From: Heterostelium multicystogenum
Taxonomy: Eukaryota; Evosea; Eumycetozoa; Acytosteliales; Acytosteliaceae
NCBI GenBank assembly: GCA_003667245.1
Contig: RCNN01000120.1
Location: forward strand, 32,911 to 96,910
Reading direction: 5' to 3'
DNA length: 64,000 nucleotides
Of the stretch, positions 1-10,922 are shown piece after piece (positions within the stretch are counted from its first letter, which is position 1; each line of letters opens with the position of its first letter). Position numbers and translations under genes: made by a program. A model generated the notes under the pieces. It was given only the letters and a program-made list of their open reading frames with translations. It was not told where the DNA came from and did not search any database.

Positions 1-266
1 ACGGGTTTTGGTTCGTACTTTTTCTTCTTGACAACGTTGCTATTTGATTCACCTGCACCCTCAGCTGGAGTCTCACTCAGATCCGGTTTATATTTATACA
101 TCTTCACTGGCTTAGCAAAAGCAGGGACATCTACCTTCGATGTAAACTTTTGCAATGTTCCATCTCTTCGTTGTATTTGCAAGCACGATTGGGTAAGTCT
201 TACCACCACTATTATTATTATTATTTGAATCTTCTTCTTTCTTAACTAAAGCTCCATTGCTATTCA
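1..266 (-). CDS. Partial hypothetical protein, N-terminal part
   Basis: The gene starts at 266 and runs off the left edge. It opens with MNSNGALVKKEED, an Asn run and a Ser-Gly-Gly stretch. After about 25 residues the frame shifts by one base near 200 (around the CCCAATCG stretch) and continues with LQIQRRDGTLQKF, then a Lys/Pro-rich segment ending in VVKKKKYEPKPV at the edge. The second frame has charged, protein-like composition and no stops to the edge, so this is very likely a real coding region. I do not recognise the family. The frame break matches the single-base breaks seen elsewhere in the window. An intron instead of an indel is less likely because only about 24 bases separate the candidate splice sites. 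Confidence 0.45.
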
Positions 267-549
267 TTATTCCTATTGCTGTTGTTTCAAATACGTATAT
301 CTATCAATCTATCAATCTATCTATCAAACTAACCAACTTAACTTCAGGTCAATTATAAAAAAAACTAACTAATCTACTTTAATTTATTAATTTAAAAAAA
401 TTGTTTTATCAATTGGTGAACCTCATGCGGGAACAATTTCATTTTGGTAATAAACAGATAATAAATACAGATATCTATGTTTTAGTAACATCTACTCTGA
501 ATAACTATATAATATCATTGAAGAAAGAGGTTTTATAATAAAATCATCA

Positions 550-857
550 TTATTGCGATGGTTCTTGAGCGAAATTGGCATAAGAATTCATCCAATGAAA
601 GAAAGTGTAATCCTTTGAGCTTTCAGATGATGATAAGTTTGATTTGACAAGAGTTATATCGATGCATTGATCAAACAAAGAATCTTTCATACAATTCAGT
701 GAAGAATTTCTTGAATTCATCACGAAGCTTCTAAATTATCAAAGGTCAAGCAATAAGATCCATATCCATATGATCTAATAGAATCACTGTAATCGAATTC
801 GTAAATAGCATCATTCAATTTAGCAATGTATGAAACCGCCAACAGATTAAATCCACT
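550..857 (-). pseudogene. Remnant of an unidentified gene (3' end)
   Basis: On the minus strand a reading frame begins GFNLLAVSYIAKLNDAIYEF (about 854 downward) and continues to a double stop after FDNLEAS. The next frame over then carries on with VMNSRNSSLNCMKDS and ends in NSYANFAQEPSQ at the stop at 550-552. The two halves join with a one-base shift near 722. There is an in-frame stop just 5' of the first residue, and the next gene's stop codon lies only about 25 bases upstream at 879, so no 5' exons can fit. I read it as the 3' remnant of a gene whose 5' part is lost. The family is not recognised. A working short gene with an unseen start cannot be excluded. Confidence 0.35.
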
Positions 858-878
858 TTATAAATATGTTTTTTAAAT

Positions 879-1293
879 TTATTGTTTAGTAGTTGTTGGT
901 TTTGATTTATCTACTGTTGCTGCTGCTGTTGTTGGTGGTGGTGTTGTTGTTTGTTGTTCACCATCTTTTGCGAAATAAACAATCTTATCACCTTTCGTTG
1001 ATTCCATTATATATTTAAATATTTGTTCATTGTTCTCATGATACTTTTTATATGATGAAAGTTGTTCTTTTTTAAAAGCCTATACGTATAAATCAATGAG
1101 TTAATTCACTTTAACCAGTCTTCGATTGGTCAGTCCTAACTAACTAATTGACTAATATATCATCTAAATGATAATAGTCTTAAACAACAGCAACAACTTA
1201 CAGTATATCTTTATCTTCGTCACGCATCAACATATAGGTAATTCCACAACCAACAAGTATAGGTGTAAAAAATGTTACAACATATCTTGACAT
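879..1293 (-). CDS. Small single-pass membrane protein, UQCC3/CBP4-like candidate
   Basis: Exon 1 (1202-1293) starts MSRYVVTFFTPILVGCGITY, one short hydrophobic helix followed by MLMRDEDKD. A GTAAGT donor at about 1201 leads to a 120-bp intron ending TATAG, then exon 2 (879-1079) codes for a charged helix, a YIMESTKGDK segment and a Thr/Pro-rich tail ending TTTKQ. The splice is one base out of phase, and an extra A in the A6 run at the start of exon 2 would restore it. An N-terminal helix followed by an amphipathic Glu/Lys helix, with about 95 residues in all, is the layout of UQCC3/CBP4, the inner-membrane assembly factor of respiratory complex III. This assignment is an inference from layout and a few residues. 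The existence of the gene is more certain than its function. Confidence 0.5.
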
Positions 1294-1495
1294 TCTATCT
1301 ATTCTATCTCTATTCTATCTATATTACAATGTTTGCTAGATTAATAACATTTAAAATCATATCTACATATGACACGAGTCAAAACAATAACCGACAGACA
1401 ACCTGTTTTCCCCACACCAAATTTTCTCATTTTCATCATAATTATGATGTACAATAATACTTTTTTATTCTTTAGGTAATGAAATATCAATAGGT

Positions 1496-3180
1496 TCATT
1501 TTGAATATTTTACTGCTTTATCTTTGATGATAGATGGATGGTGTTCAATAACTCTGTTAAGGCGGTCTTTTTGCTGGTCACTAACAGGAAGTTGAACCTC
1601 GATTCTAAAGTTGACAAGATTGTGGTTCTGCTCGATGGCGTCTGTCACTTTGTCCAGGATTTTAGCTTTTGGCGTTTTTCATATGAATCGATGATTTGCT
1701 ATTGTGTTGTATGATTCCAACTATGTGATTCATGGCACTTTCTTCTTCATGATGGTTGTTTAAAACAATACTTTCTACACTGTTGAACGATTTGTAGTAG
1801 GTCTCATCAGCAGTCTCTGTGAATTTCTCAGCACTGTCGAACATGAAATTGAGCTGCTTGTGGTAGGCTCTGGTGTTTGGTTTGTAGGAGGATATGAAAA
1901 ATATATTCTCATAGATTTCTCCGATGTACTGATCAGATTCGAAGTAGATCTCACCCAGTTTATAGATATGATCATTGTTTTCCATGCCACTCAACCATAA
2001 GAACTTAAGTGGCTGCTTTCTGTTTCTCAGATATTCAAAGACACGATTGTAGAACAAGCAGATGTCCTCGTCTTCGCTATTTTCGTTGTCGAATTTGAAA
2101 GAAAATGATTCCAAATGTACCATCTTCTCTAGATTTTCAAAGAAAGCGGTTCCTTTCTCTGAGCCCAACCAATGCAACATGAAATTATATGCATGTTCGT
2201 AATCGTCGAGCGTAAGAGATTTCACCTTGCTGAATAAAGCTGTACCATTTTTTTCGGGGAATATTAAATCGGGACCAATAAGCCAAACTCCTCAATTTCC
2301 TCAGGTTCATAAAAATCTCCACCATAGATATCGAAGGTCGGGGTGATGCTCAGGTGAACTACCTCCGGATAGTTAGTCTCGTTGAAGGCAAATGGTGGGA
2401 GATGAGAGTTCCTGAGATATTACCACATAGAAATTGATTGTCTTTGGTGTTGCGCCATACTGGAGAAGTAGATTAATGATAAGAGCATCACCCTCAACGA
2501 ATTCTAATGGCAACGAAGTTTCTGAGCGTTGGTGGAGCATTTTAAGAATCTCGCTCACTTCTTCATAGTTTACATCTCGCAGATGGATTAGCTTCTTCAA
2601 TGACTTTAACAAAGTTTCAGACTTGAAGAGTGGCTCAAAGATGCCTTTGGTCCATTGATCGCCATTCAAGGTAAGGTATTTATCAAACTCTAGACTTTCA
2701 ATGTTTGAGGAGCAAGATGAAATGATCTTCTGCAAACTTGTATCAATACTATCATTCTCCGATGAAGATTTAAGTATAATATCCAATGGTTTGATACCTT
2801 GGTCATAAAGTAGTTCCAAGAGCAGAGCTGGACCTTTATAGGATTCTAATTGACCAAATACTTGTGACACTAGGTCAACTTCGACCTCTCTAGTTTTGGT
2901 AGCAGCTTTCTTAGTAATATCTTTATCGGTATTACCGTAAAAATTGAGACTTTTGATATTTTTTGAGAGAGGTGAATACTTGTTGTTGATCTTCTAGACG
3001 TAAATATCGAATGAATCAATGGTCTTGACGTCCAATTTGTCATTTAATGATCGGACTATGTCATGGAAATCCCAACACACCAAATCCAATTTTTAGAAAG
3101 TCTTTAAAGGTTTCATTATAGGTCCTATATTTCTTGAAATATTTAATAATTAAAATATAAATAAACTTTGGAAATATCAT
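1496..3180 (-). pseudogene. Decayed dictyostelid family gene with frameshifts and a stop
   Basis: Minus-strand coding sequence can be followed from MIFPKFIYILIIKYFKKYRT (start 3180) to NRVIEHHPSIIKDKAVKYSK and a stop at 1496. The frame breaks near 3070, 2385, 2260 and 1665, and there is an in-frame TAG at 2994-2996 after SFDIYV. Between the breaks the sequence is clearly protein-like, for example LEFDKYLTLNGDQWTKGIFE and LHWLGSEKGTAFFENLEKM. The opening, with a lone ATG, Ile-rich helix and KYFKKYRTYNETFKDF, resembles the F-box-like or leucine-rich families that are expanded in dictyostelids, but I cannot name it. No GT..AG introns fit the breaks. The lesion density is clearly higher than in neighbouring genes and includes a nonsense codon, so true pseudogenisation is more likely than sequencing error alone. 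Confidence 0.7.
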
Positions 3181-3329
3181 TTTAATGATTGTTGTTATTT
3201 TTGTTTAGGAATTCGGAAATGTTTTTGATGATTGCTTTTTTTTTTGAACATCTGATCAATTATAAATAGATTAAATTTTAAAAATGATATTTTTAAAAGA
3301 ATTTGATGATATTGATTTTTATGGATTTT

Positions 3330-3830
3330 TATATGGAATTCCTAAAAATGTGCTTATGCTATGTTAACGGACAGTTTTACAAAGATGAGTACCCTAATCG
3401 TATCATTTAAGTTTGTAGTTTCCTCCGAAACAAATGAATTGGATCCAATCACTTTGAAGTTTGGTTGCAAGTTGTTGTTCATCAATGATGCAAAATTGAC
3501 TGAGAGCCACGGTTATTGTTGGAAGTTTTATCATTGAAAGTTTTATTTATCGAACAATATCCAACTAAATTAGGTTCAGTTCCAGTTATCTATTGAAAAT
3601 TTGATGATTAGTTAGTGCTATTTTCTACAAGGTCACATCTTTAATGGATTCAACAAGTTTTTTAAATTCTTGATGGTAATTGGATCCAATCAACAATGGT
3701 TAGTTAGAACCAACTACAGTCCTAAGTAACCTTACTTACTACAGTCCTAATATATACTAGTATTAGATCCAATTTCTATGGCTTCTTTGACAGGTTATAT
3801 ACATTTTTGATGATGTTATTTCCTTAGATG
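3330..3830 (-). pseudogene. Remnant with repeated IGSN motifs, possibly a TIG-domain surface gene
   Basis: Three minus-strand fragments in different frames each carry an I-G-S-N motif: KEAIEIGSNTSIY (about 3760-3790), IGSNYHQEFKKLVESIKDVT (about 3640-3700) and VIGSNSFVSEETTNLND (about 3395-3445). Between the last two lie TEPNLVGYCSINKTFND and QLATKLQ fragments. All are broken by stops and frame changes, and no continuous gene can be read. Repeated G-S/T-N motifs next to V-G and N-x-T sites fit degenerated IPT/TIG-type surface proteins such as the receptor at 8.1-10.9 kb, but the match is loose. The matching DNA words ATTGGATCCAAT at about 3440 and 3690 may also be plain repetition. Confidence 0.3.
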
Positions 3831-3958
3831 GTCACCCCACATAAATAAAGTTTTTTTACATAACTATGAAAGGATTTTTTAGTTTAAGTTAGGAAAATTA
3901 GGAGATTTATTTAAACTTAGACCCTACATGTAGAGTATTTATCTGAAGAAGATCATTA

Positions 3959-4268
3959 TTAATCATCAGATTCTGGGTTCTTTCCTTTTCCACCTTTTCC
4001 TTTTCCTTTACCTCCACCTTTTCCTTTTCCACCTTTTCCAGCTCCAGCATTTCCAGCATTTCCAGCCTCTCCCCCATTTGGAGCTCCATTTTGACCTCCT
4101 ACATTTTGAACAGGAAAATCTTCACCAGAAGCATTTAATCAATAATAAGTTTTTAATAATTTAATTAATTATTTTATTATAAATACCATTTTCCTCTTTT
4201 CCTTGAGTTTGAACTATAAAAATCAAAAGTAACAATACTGAAAAATAGAACAAGATTTTCTTAGACAT
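3959..4268 (-). CDS. Small secreted Lys/Gly-rich peptide
   Basis: Exon 1 (4187-4268) encodes MSKKILFYFSVLLLLIFIVQ, a textbook signal peptide, then TQGKEEN. The donor GTATTT at 4186 and an acceptor after GGTGAAG (exon 2 from 4119) join in phase 1 and give 80 codons including the stop at 3959. The mature part is about 57 residues: a short Asn/Gly segment, then a strongly basic block of alternating Gly and Lys (GKGGKGKGGG and so on), ending NPESDD. There are no cysteines. The gene is intact, with correct phases and no frameshift, in a neighbourhood full of broken genes. A cationic secreted peptide could bind matrix polysaccharide or membranes. That is inference, and no family is recognised. The overlapping Glu/Lys-rich frame at 3907-4089 is a shadow of the same purine repeats. 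Confidence 0.6.
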
Positions 4269-5073
4269 GTTAATTCTTTAATTGGAATCTAAATTTGATA
4301 ATGAATTTGATCAATTTGAGTTAAGTATAAATACTTTAAAATTTTAAATTGATTAGCATGTAAATCACATTAACTTCCAATCAAAATTAAAAGATTATTG
4401 TTATTTATATCAAATAGTTAGTATTTTAATCGGTTAAAATGTTTTCTCACACAACATACAACATAGAAATAGATAGAAACATCAAAATAAACCCAAGTTC
4501 ACGTGACATTTTTTATTCTTTTTATTATCGTGGACGAACTTAATAACAAAAGATGATAATGTAACTTCCTTTTATCCTATTAAATAATATTACAGATGAT
4601 TAATATTATCCATAAAAAGATACACGCAATACAAATTTCGATTGTACAATTCAATTAACTAAAGATGTTTGGTTAGTTAATAATTTAATAACAATAATTC
4701 GAATAAGAGAAACTGATTTGAAATTAAATGAAAGTTAATTGATAGAAAGATATTCTTACACATTAATCTGTAACCAAATAAGAGTTATCAAAAACAAAAA
4801 AGCTAAACTATTAGCTTTAAATAATTTTGTTTGTTCTAATCTTCTTACAAATAGATTGATACAGGTGATCACCTGTTGATGAGAATTAAATTTTGTTAAA
4901 TATATGCTGTCATTTCGTCATTACTCATTCTTGTGTGTATTTTCTTTTCCTGATATAGCTCAATCAGTTGATTATGTCGTTGGTTGATGGTTATCGTTCA
5001 GGCATAACATAACTAGTTCTTTAAGTGTCATCCTTTTTGAGAAAACTACGAAGTTTATTAAATATGGATTGTT
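4269..5073. other. Intergenic, no gene seen
   Basis: AT-rich sequence between the secreted-peptide gene and the next minus-strand gene. I see no reading frame, RNA gene or strong repeat in it. It must hold the promoter of the peptide gene on the right side of 4268. Confidence 0.5.
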
Positions 5074-5509
5074 CTATTCGTGGAATGGGAGTGATCGGTT
5101 GATTTTACCATTTTGTTTAAATGGGAAGTTTTCTTGCATATATACATCCATGTCATCGTCACTGAGGTCTTCCAGCATCAGATTGTAGAGGTCAGTGAAT
5201 TTTCTACGGTAAACTTTTTCTGATTGAGAGATTTCATCCTGCTCATCTTCATCTTCACTTGGAATGCTTGATAGATTAATCTTGTTAAGTGACTTTCTCT
5301 CTTCTTTTGGTTTTTCATTCAAGGTGTTATTTGTAGAGTTTTGATTGTAAAATTCATTTTAGGTCGGCTCTGTACTCGGTACCAGCAATCATATCAGCCC
5401 ATGAATCCGAGCAATCAGCAAATTTAAGAAGCAATTCATATTTCTTCTTATAACTCTTGTTGGCTTCCTCTATCTCTTTGAGAGTATAAAAATATTCCAT
5501 AACACCCAT
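5074..5509 (-). CDS. Hypothetical acidic helical protein, one frame break
   Basis: The start at 5509 gives MGVMEYFYTLKEIEEANKSY, a Glu/Lys-rich helix and SWADMIAGTEYRADLK. At the TTTT run near 5357-5360 (AAAA on the coding strand) the frame closes. The neighbouring frame continues with NEFYNQNSTNN and then the acidic segment SLNKINLSSIPSEDEDEQDE, a DLYNLMLEDLSDDDMDVYM helix and RSLPFHE before the stop at 5074. Removing one A joins the two parts into about 144 residues. Homopolymer indel or early pseudogene are both possible. No domain is recognised. Confidence 0.5.
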
Positions 5510-5617
5510 GATGATTTAGTTACTGTCTATCTTTAATTATTTATAAATATATTATATATATTGATTGATTGATCTACTGATTGAATTCAATCTGATTTTA
5601 TAATTTCTTATACCGAA

Positions 5618-5779
5618 ATGACTAGTTCAAATAATGCATTGTTTGATCTTAATCCAAAAACAAAATAAATTAACGATTCTAAGAAATATGAATTTAAATT
5701 TTTAGTTTTAACTGAAGAAGATGCCCAACAACTTCATACAAATCTTTTTGGTCTTTCGAAGATCTTCGAAACGAAGTGA
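5618..5779 (+). pseudogene. Short gene remnant with internal stop
   Basis: From ATG at 5618 the frame reads MTSSNNALFDLNPKTK, then TAA at 5666-5668, then continues in the same frame as INDSKKYEFKFLVLTEEDAQ and on to LFGLSKIFETK and a stop at 5779. The composition on both sides of the stop is protein-like and no splice sites remove it. It looks like a 5' fragment of a gene with a nonsense mutation. It lies head to head with the minus-strand gene ending at 5509, 108 bp away. Confidence 0.3.
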
Positions 5780-6395
5780 TGGGATTAAAAGAATAGACCA
5801 ATACATTATCATAGAATATTCTAAATCTACCCTACTTGTAGATTCCAATTAGTCTATCAAGCAATAATGTTCACAATGCAATGATTAACGGTCTTGTGTT
5901 AGTAAAGATTATGACTTAATAAAGTAAGAACTAAACATTCATTTAAAAGGGTCTTAGATAATTCAAGCCTACCAATAAGCAACGTAGAACAGAGTTAACA
6001 TTCTTGATTTACACTCATTTTTGAAAGTATATTGCAATGGTAGGGACTTGAAGCATAATAATAGTTTGTTAATATTTAGCTAGTGGTAGAGGGAGGGGTA
6101 GTTTTAAATTAAGATAATGATCTTGTGATAGGTTATATATAATTATTTACATATATAATGGAAGATTGTGATAAACATAAATATCATCGCCAATGATTAA
6201 TCAAACAAATGTTCTAGAATTATACAACAGATTAAAATGAATATATTTTATTATCATTTTAAACTTGTAATTAATTTCTGGCTATCATTGGTTGATATTT
6301 TGTTTAAATACCAACTCTGCTTGCTTTCTATTTGAATTAACATCACTATTAACAATAATATATATAAATTTGAATCAAATTTATAAAGTAAAAGT

Positions 6396-6795
6396 ATGAA
6401 GAATACAATTGTCTCTATTGGATTATTGGTTTTGGTTGGAATTGTTTTGGTTTCGTCAGAATGTTCCACTACCACCAACGGTGACTGCTACAAGCGCTAC
6501 GAGTTAACATTTATTCCTAAAGATACCACACAATACCAAGTTGGATATTTGGTTGGAACTGCATGTCGTACTCAAGCCTTATCCATTCAAAGAATAGATG
6601 TTTACAATTTCCGAGGCGATGATGTAGTCATCAACCCCAAATAACAACTATGTCAATAAAAAGATTGCCTTGGATCGTATCGTAGTTGACTACCCAGGAG
6701 GATACTTTACAGATGTCAACATTGACTTGGAAATCTTAAGAAATCCAATTACTCAAGAATATGTTGTACATGTTTTCTATCCAGAAAATGCTTAA
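6396..6795 (+). CDS. Small secreted protein, frame break at CCCC
   Basis: The start at 6396 gives a clear signal peptide (MKNTIVSIGLLVLVGIVLVS, cut near SSECS) followed by CSTTTNGDCYKRYELTFIP and a beta-rich body. The frame stops after DDVVINPK at 6644, but the adjacent frame goes on with NNNYVNKKIALDRIVVDYPG and ends VVHVFYPENA at 6795. One C too many in the CCCC run at 6635-6638 explains the break, giving about 132 residues. Three cysteines lie near the mature N-terminus and one more in TACRT. There is no TM segment after the signal. The family is not recognised. An upstream AT-rich block and a convergent neighbour at 6881 bound the gene. Confidence 0.6.
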
Positions 6796-6880
6796 ATAAA
6801 TGCTAAGCTTAATCATTGCCAATTGTTTACTCCATAGAGTAAAGTAAATTAAATAAAAAGGATGAATTAATTTATTATTC

Positions 6881-7894
6881 TCAAAGATTTGACCATTCTA
6901 CACAGTCTTTAATCATTGATTCCAATGTAACTTTGTTGTTGAATCCCAATTCCTTTACAGCTTTAGAATCATCAATTCTGAAAGTAGAAGTCAACATATT
7001 AACCATACCTTCAGTTAATCCAGTAGAATTTGTAAAGTACTGCCAGTATTTTTGAATCTTTGCCATTAATCTTAAAACCATACTAGGTAATATTCGAACG
7101 TCCTCTATGTTATCAAAGTTTAATTCTTTTCTGAAAGCGATGGCTACCTCTTTCCAAGTGAAGAACTGTCCCCCAAGCAAATACTGGGCGCTTTTCTGAG
7201 GAATTTCAGCTGCTACGACATGAACACGTGCACATTCCTCTCCAGACGTAAAAGTTCCACCTCCACATCCAGTACTTTGGAGATAATGACGATTGGCTGG
7301 TTGGGCAGCTGCGCCAAGATGATGATCATCATAGCGTCCCACAATATATCCAGGATTAAGTATAACATATTCCAATCCATGACTCATTCCAGCTTCACGA
7401 ACAATCTCCTCTCCAACGTACTTGGTTCTCGAGTAATTCATCAATGAAGAACGACTTACTTGATTTGAGTTTTCGTTCACTGTTGATCCATCTTCTTGAG
7501 CATCAATATAGGTTGATGCAGTCGATGTATAAATCAGACGCTTAACATTTTTGGCCACACAGGCATTCACAACATTTCTAGTTCCTTCTATATTCACTTG
7601 GTTTTGGGTGTCAAAGTAATTGGTAACCACCAATGCAGCAGCATGGAACACATAGATCTCATCATCGATAGTGCCACTTGGAATTCCATCTAACAACGAT
7701 TGATAGTCATTGATGTCTCCTTCTACCAAAAACAAGTTATTTATTCCAACGGATCTTGATAGATTTTCCTTTAGTTTACAAGCTTTTGCAAGAGAACGAT
7801 ATAGTGCGATGACCTTATAGTTCTTTTTTATCAATAGTTCTACCAAATGAGTCCCTAAAAATCCTGTTGCACCAGTAACAAAAGCTATTTTCAT
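6881..7894 (-). CDS. NAD(P)-dependent epimerase/dehydratase, dihydroflavonol-reductase-like (extended SDR)
   Basis: An intact, intronless frame of 337 residues. It begins MKIAFVTGATGFLGTHLVEL, with the TGxxGxxG nucleotide-binding motif of extended short-chain dehydrogenases. It continues with VEGDIND (adenine-side Asp), VFHAAALV, the catalytic Ser region IYTSTAST, and the YSRTK motif (Tyr-x3-Lys active site). The length suits the family of dihydroflavonol 4-reductase, cinnamoyl-CoA reductase and 3-beta-hydroxysteroid dehydrogenase-like enzymes. It should be a soluble NAD(P)H-dependent oxidoreductase or epimerase. The substrate cannot be told from sequence. It is one of the few genes in this half of the window without a frame break. 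Its 3' end is 85 bp from the convergent secreted-protein gene. Confidence 0.9.
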   Translation of the reverse strand: MKIAFVTGATGFLGTHLVELLIKKNYKVIALYRSLAKACKLKENLSRSVGINNLFLVEGDINDYQSLLDGIPSGTIDDEIYVFHAAALVVTNYFDTQNQVNIEGTRNVVNACVAKNVKRLIYTSTASTYIDAQEDGSTVNENSNQVSRSSLMNYSRTKYVGEEIVREAGMSHGLEYVILNPGYIVGRYDDHHLGAAAQPANRHYLQSTGCGGGTFTSGEECARVHVVAAEIPQKSAQYLLGGQFFTWKEVAIAFRKELNFDNIEDVRILPSMVLRLMAKIQKYWQYFTNSTGLTEGMVNMLTSTFRIDDSKAVKELGFNNKVTLESMIKDCVEWSNL

Positions 7895-8105
7895 ATTTAT
7901 TTTTTCTAATACTTTTTTAATACATGGAAATATATTTTGATCAAAATAGATAGGATTTAATCATTATAACAACAGTCAGTGGGTGTAATTTTGTAACTTT
8001 AAATATTAATTTCGGTATTTTTATTTATTATTATTCTTAATATATAGATTTTTAACACAAATAATCAATCAACTTTATAAATATTTATAGAAATAATGTT
8101 ATGAA

Positions 8106-10922
8106 TTACTTTTTGAACATTCTTCTGACTTCCATTTTTTCTGCTAGTTTCTTGACTAAAATAACAGTGACTGTAATGATTATTACCAAACCAACAACGG
8201 TTGGTACAACAATGGCTGGAATCAACCATCTCAACCGAGCTTTTCTTTCGTTTTCTTTCCGGGTTGCATAGTATTCATCAACTATGATAAAAATAATATG
8301 TTAGTCTTCTTTTATATTGATAGATGTTATATATATATTTGTCAATATTATAATATACATACGATTGTATTTGAATGGAATTTCAGCTTCTTGATCACCA
8401 ACTACGATCTTCATTGTCACAAAGTCTTCTGGTAAATTCTCCATTGTCCACTCTGGAAGGTTACATTCAATCTCTGTGAAGTTTGTGTTTGGAAGGACAA
8501 TTGCTGAAGTACATTCAAGAAGTTCATGTAATGTAATTTTGATAGGAAGGTTCAAGTCGGTTCCTTTGATTGTTATGATACCTCCTTTCTCGGTGATATC
8601 AGACACTGATTGGACTGTTGGTTTGGGGTAGCTGAAGTAGTGTGGAGGATCGTTTGGAGAGATAGGGTGGTTGTCGACGTTCAGATTGAGAAGATGATTA
8701 GTACCAACACCACTTGGAAGTGTGCATGTCAACATCTTGTTGGTTATTATTGTAATATTATCACAAATGTAGTTTCCAAAATTAATTTTGTATCCTATTT
8801 CAGGGTTTGTTGAATTGAGGAAGTAACCTTGAATAGTAATGATACCTCCTCCAACACCAATTGATGAGATGTTGGTGATAGTTGGATATATTGGAATTTT
8901 GATCAAACCAGCATAGGAGTAACCAACCGATATCTCGACGGAAACATCACCAAGTGAGGAATTGTCAGGTATCATAAAGGTGATATGAGTGTAGTTACTG
9001 AAATTAGTTGTATTTAATGGTTCTCCATGGTAAACAATCTGAGTTGCATTTACCAATTCGATCATTGGCAAAGTTGGTACCTTCAATATGTGCAAAGTTT
9101 TGGATTTGGTAGGCTTTAGTCATATTAGGGAACATATAACTAAAAGAGATTGCGTTGGAAGTTTGGCCAGAAAGAGTGATTACTGCATCAGCTCGACCAT
9201 AACCTTCTGGAAGATCACAAGTCAATGATTTGTAAGGTTCCAACTCTTTGGCATTGGTACATAATTTATCTCCAACTTGAATGGTGTGTGGAACTTCTGT
9301 TTTGTTAGAGTCAGTCAAGAAGAGATAGTCACCAGTGAGGGTAATGGTTGAGCCATTAGTTGGAGCTTGAGTAGTTGTATTTAAGACTGGGGTCATCAAG
9401 AACCAGACATTTGTTGAGGTGACATTGTTGACTGTAATATTCACAATACTACTTCGAATATTCTTTGGAATATAAAAGAATATCTTTTCAATCTCAGATT
9501 TGGGATCAGATTCAATTAGTGTTGGTTTGATAACCAATGGACCGAGAGATACTGTGGTATTATTCTTTCCAAAACTGTATCCAATAAGTGTTGCAAAATC
9601 ATTATCCATTGTGTAACTACTAATTTCTGGCAAACCATATGTAAACTTTACATCTTCTGAAGTTGATAAACCATCAATTGTAACTTTGACTGGTTTATTT
9701 GAACCTCCACCTCCTGGCATTCTACAAACAATCTTGTTTGGATTTCTCTTATCATTGATTGCATTGGTACACTCAGTGGTATCAATCATAACCTTTGTTG
9801 TCATCATAGATCCATCAGGCCTTGTTAAAAAGAAGAAGTTTCCAGTTAATGTAACAAATCCACCAAGAGTATTCACTGAAGTAACCGATTGGAGAACTGG
9901 CACTAAAATAAAGAGTATTAGAAAGAGTCAAGGTTTTTGAGTATTAAAAGATATTTACTTATTGTAAAATTGGTTATTTGTGATACACCTCCCATGGCAT
10001 TTACAATAATTGAATGGTTTCCACTGATCATTTTTGGTGGAATTTTAATGGATGCTGTTTTTTGAGAAAACTCGTTTGGTAATACTGGATATTGAAACCA
10101 GGATGGTGGATCTATTTTTACAGTAAACCAGGTAGAGTTTGGACAAAAACCAAAACCTAATAATAATAGATGATCAGAGAATGCTTGAACTTTTGTAATA
10201 GTTGGTGCTGTAATATTAAGGTTAATATCAATGTTCTACCAAATTCAAGAGTTTATATTTACGTAGGTAGCTAAATGGAAAATCCAGGGGGTGATCAGAA
10301 CCTCTTATCAATAAAGTAAGAGTAAGGTTTACACCACAAAAAGTGTCTTCAACATTGAGGTAAATCTCTGCACCATTAAGTACAGTAAAATTTGGCATAT
10401 TAGCACTTAATCCATCAGGTCCTGTAATGTAGGCAAAAGAACTATCGACCGGAGTCAAGAACTTTCCTTTGATTGTCAACTGACCACCAGTTCCTTGAAC
10501 ACTATTTGTGATATTTTTAATCAATGGTAATGGGCTCCAATAGGTTGATGTATCTGCTAAATCATTGCTATAGAGTATTGGTTTAACTTGACTTCCATCC
10601 GGTGAGTCCAATGAAACATAAACTTTTTTATATCCAGACCTATCAACCGGACCAAATATTGGTTTAATCAAAACGGATTTATTATAAAAATGGATACCAG
10701 TCAATGGAGTTAAGTCAAATTTTCCAGCTATCCAAGCATGTGTTTCATTGTTATTCCAGATGTTGGATAAAAATTTAAATACATCTATTTTATGAAAAGA
10801 AATTTAGAATAATTAAATAAAAGATAAATCCTTGAAAAAAACCACATACCACCGTCAGCAGATACAGGAGAGTTTATTAGACACAAAGTCAAACAAATAA
10901 AATGTAAAATGTACAATTTCAT
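8106..10922 (-). CDS. IPT/TIG-domain transmembrane surface protein (Tgr-like)
   Basis: Five exons: 10850-10922, 10263-10784, 9959-10207, 8363-9902 and 8106-8281, all GT..AG and in phase. Exon 1 is a signal peptide (MKLYILHFICLTLCLINSPV). The ectodomain of roughly 780 residues has repeated IPT/TIG-like units (G-G-x-v-T-i-x-G-x-x-F/L, C-x-n/l-P pairs such as ITIQGYFL and LTCTLPSGVG) and many N-x-S/T sites. The last exon gives a TM helix (LIPAIVVPTVVGLVIIITVT) and a short basic tail ending VRRMFKK. Exon 4 has one extra base between about 9030 and 9080, where FAHIEGTNFAND passes to IELVNATQIVYHG in the next frame. The layout matches dictyostelid TIG receptors used in cell-cell adhesion and recognition. 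The exact orthologue is not known. Confidence 0.8.
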
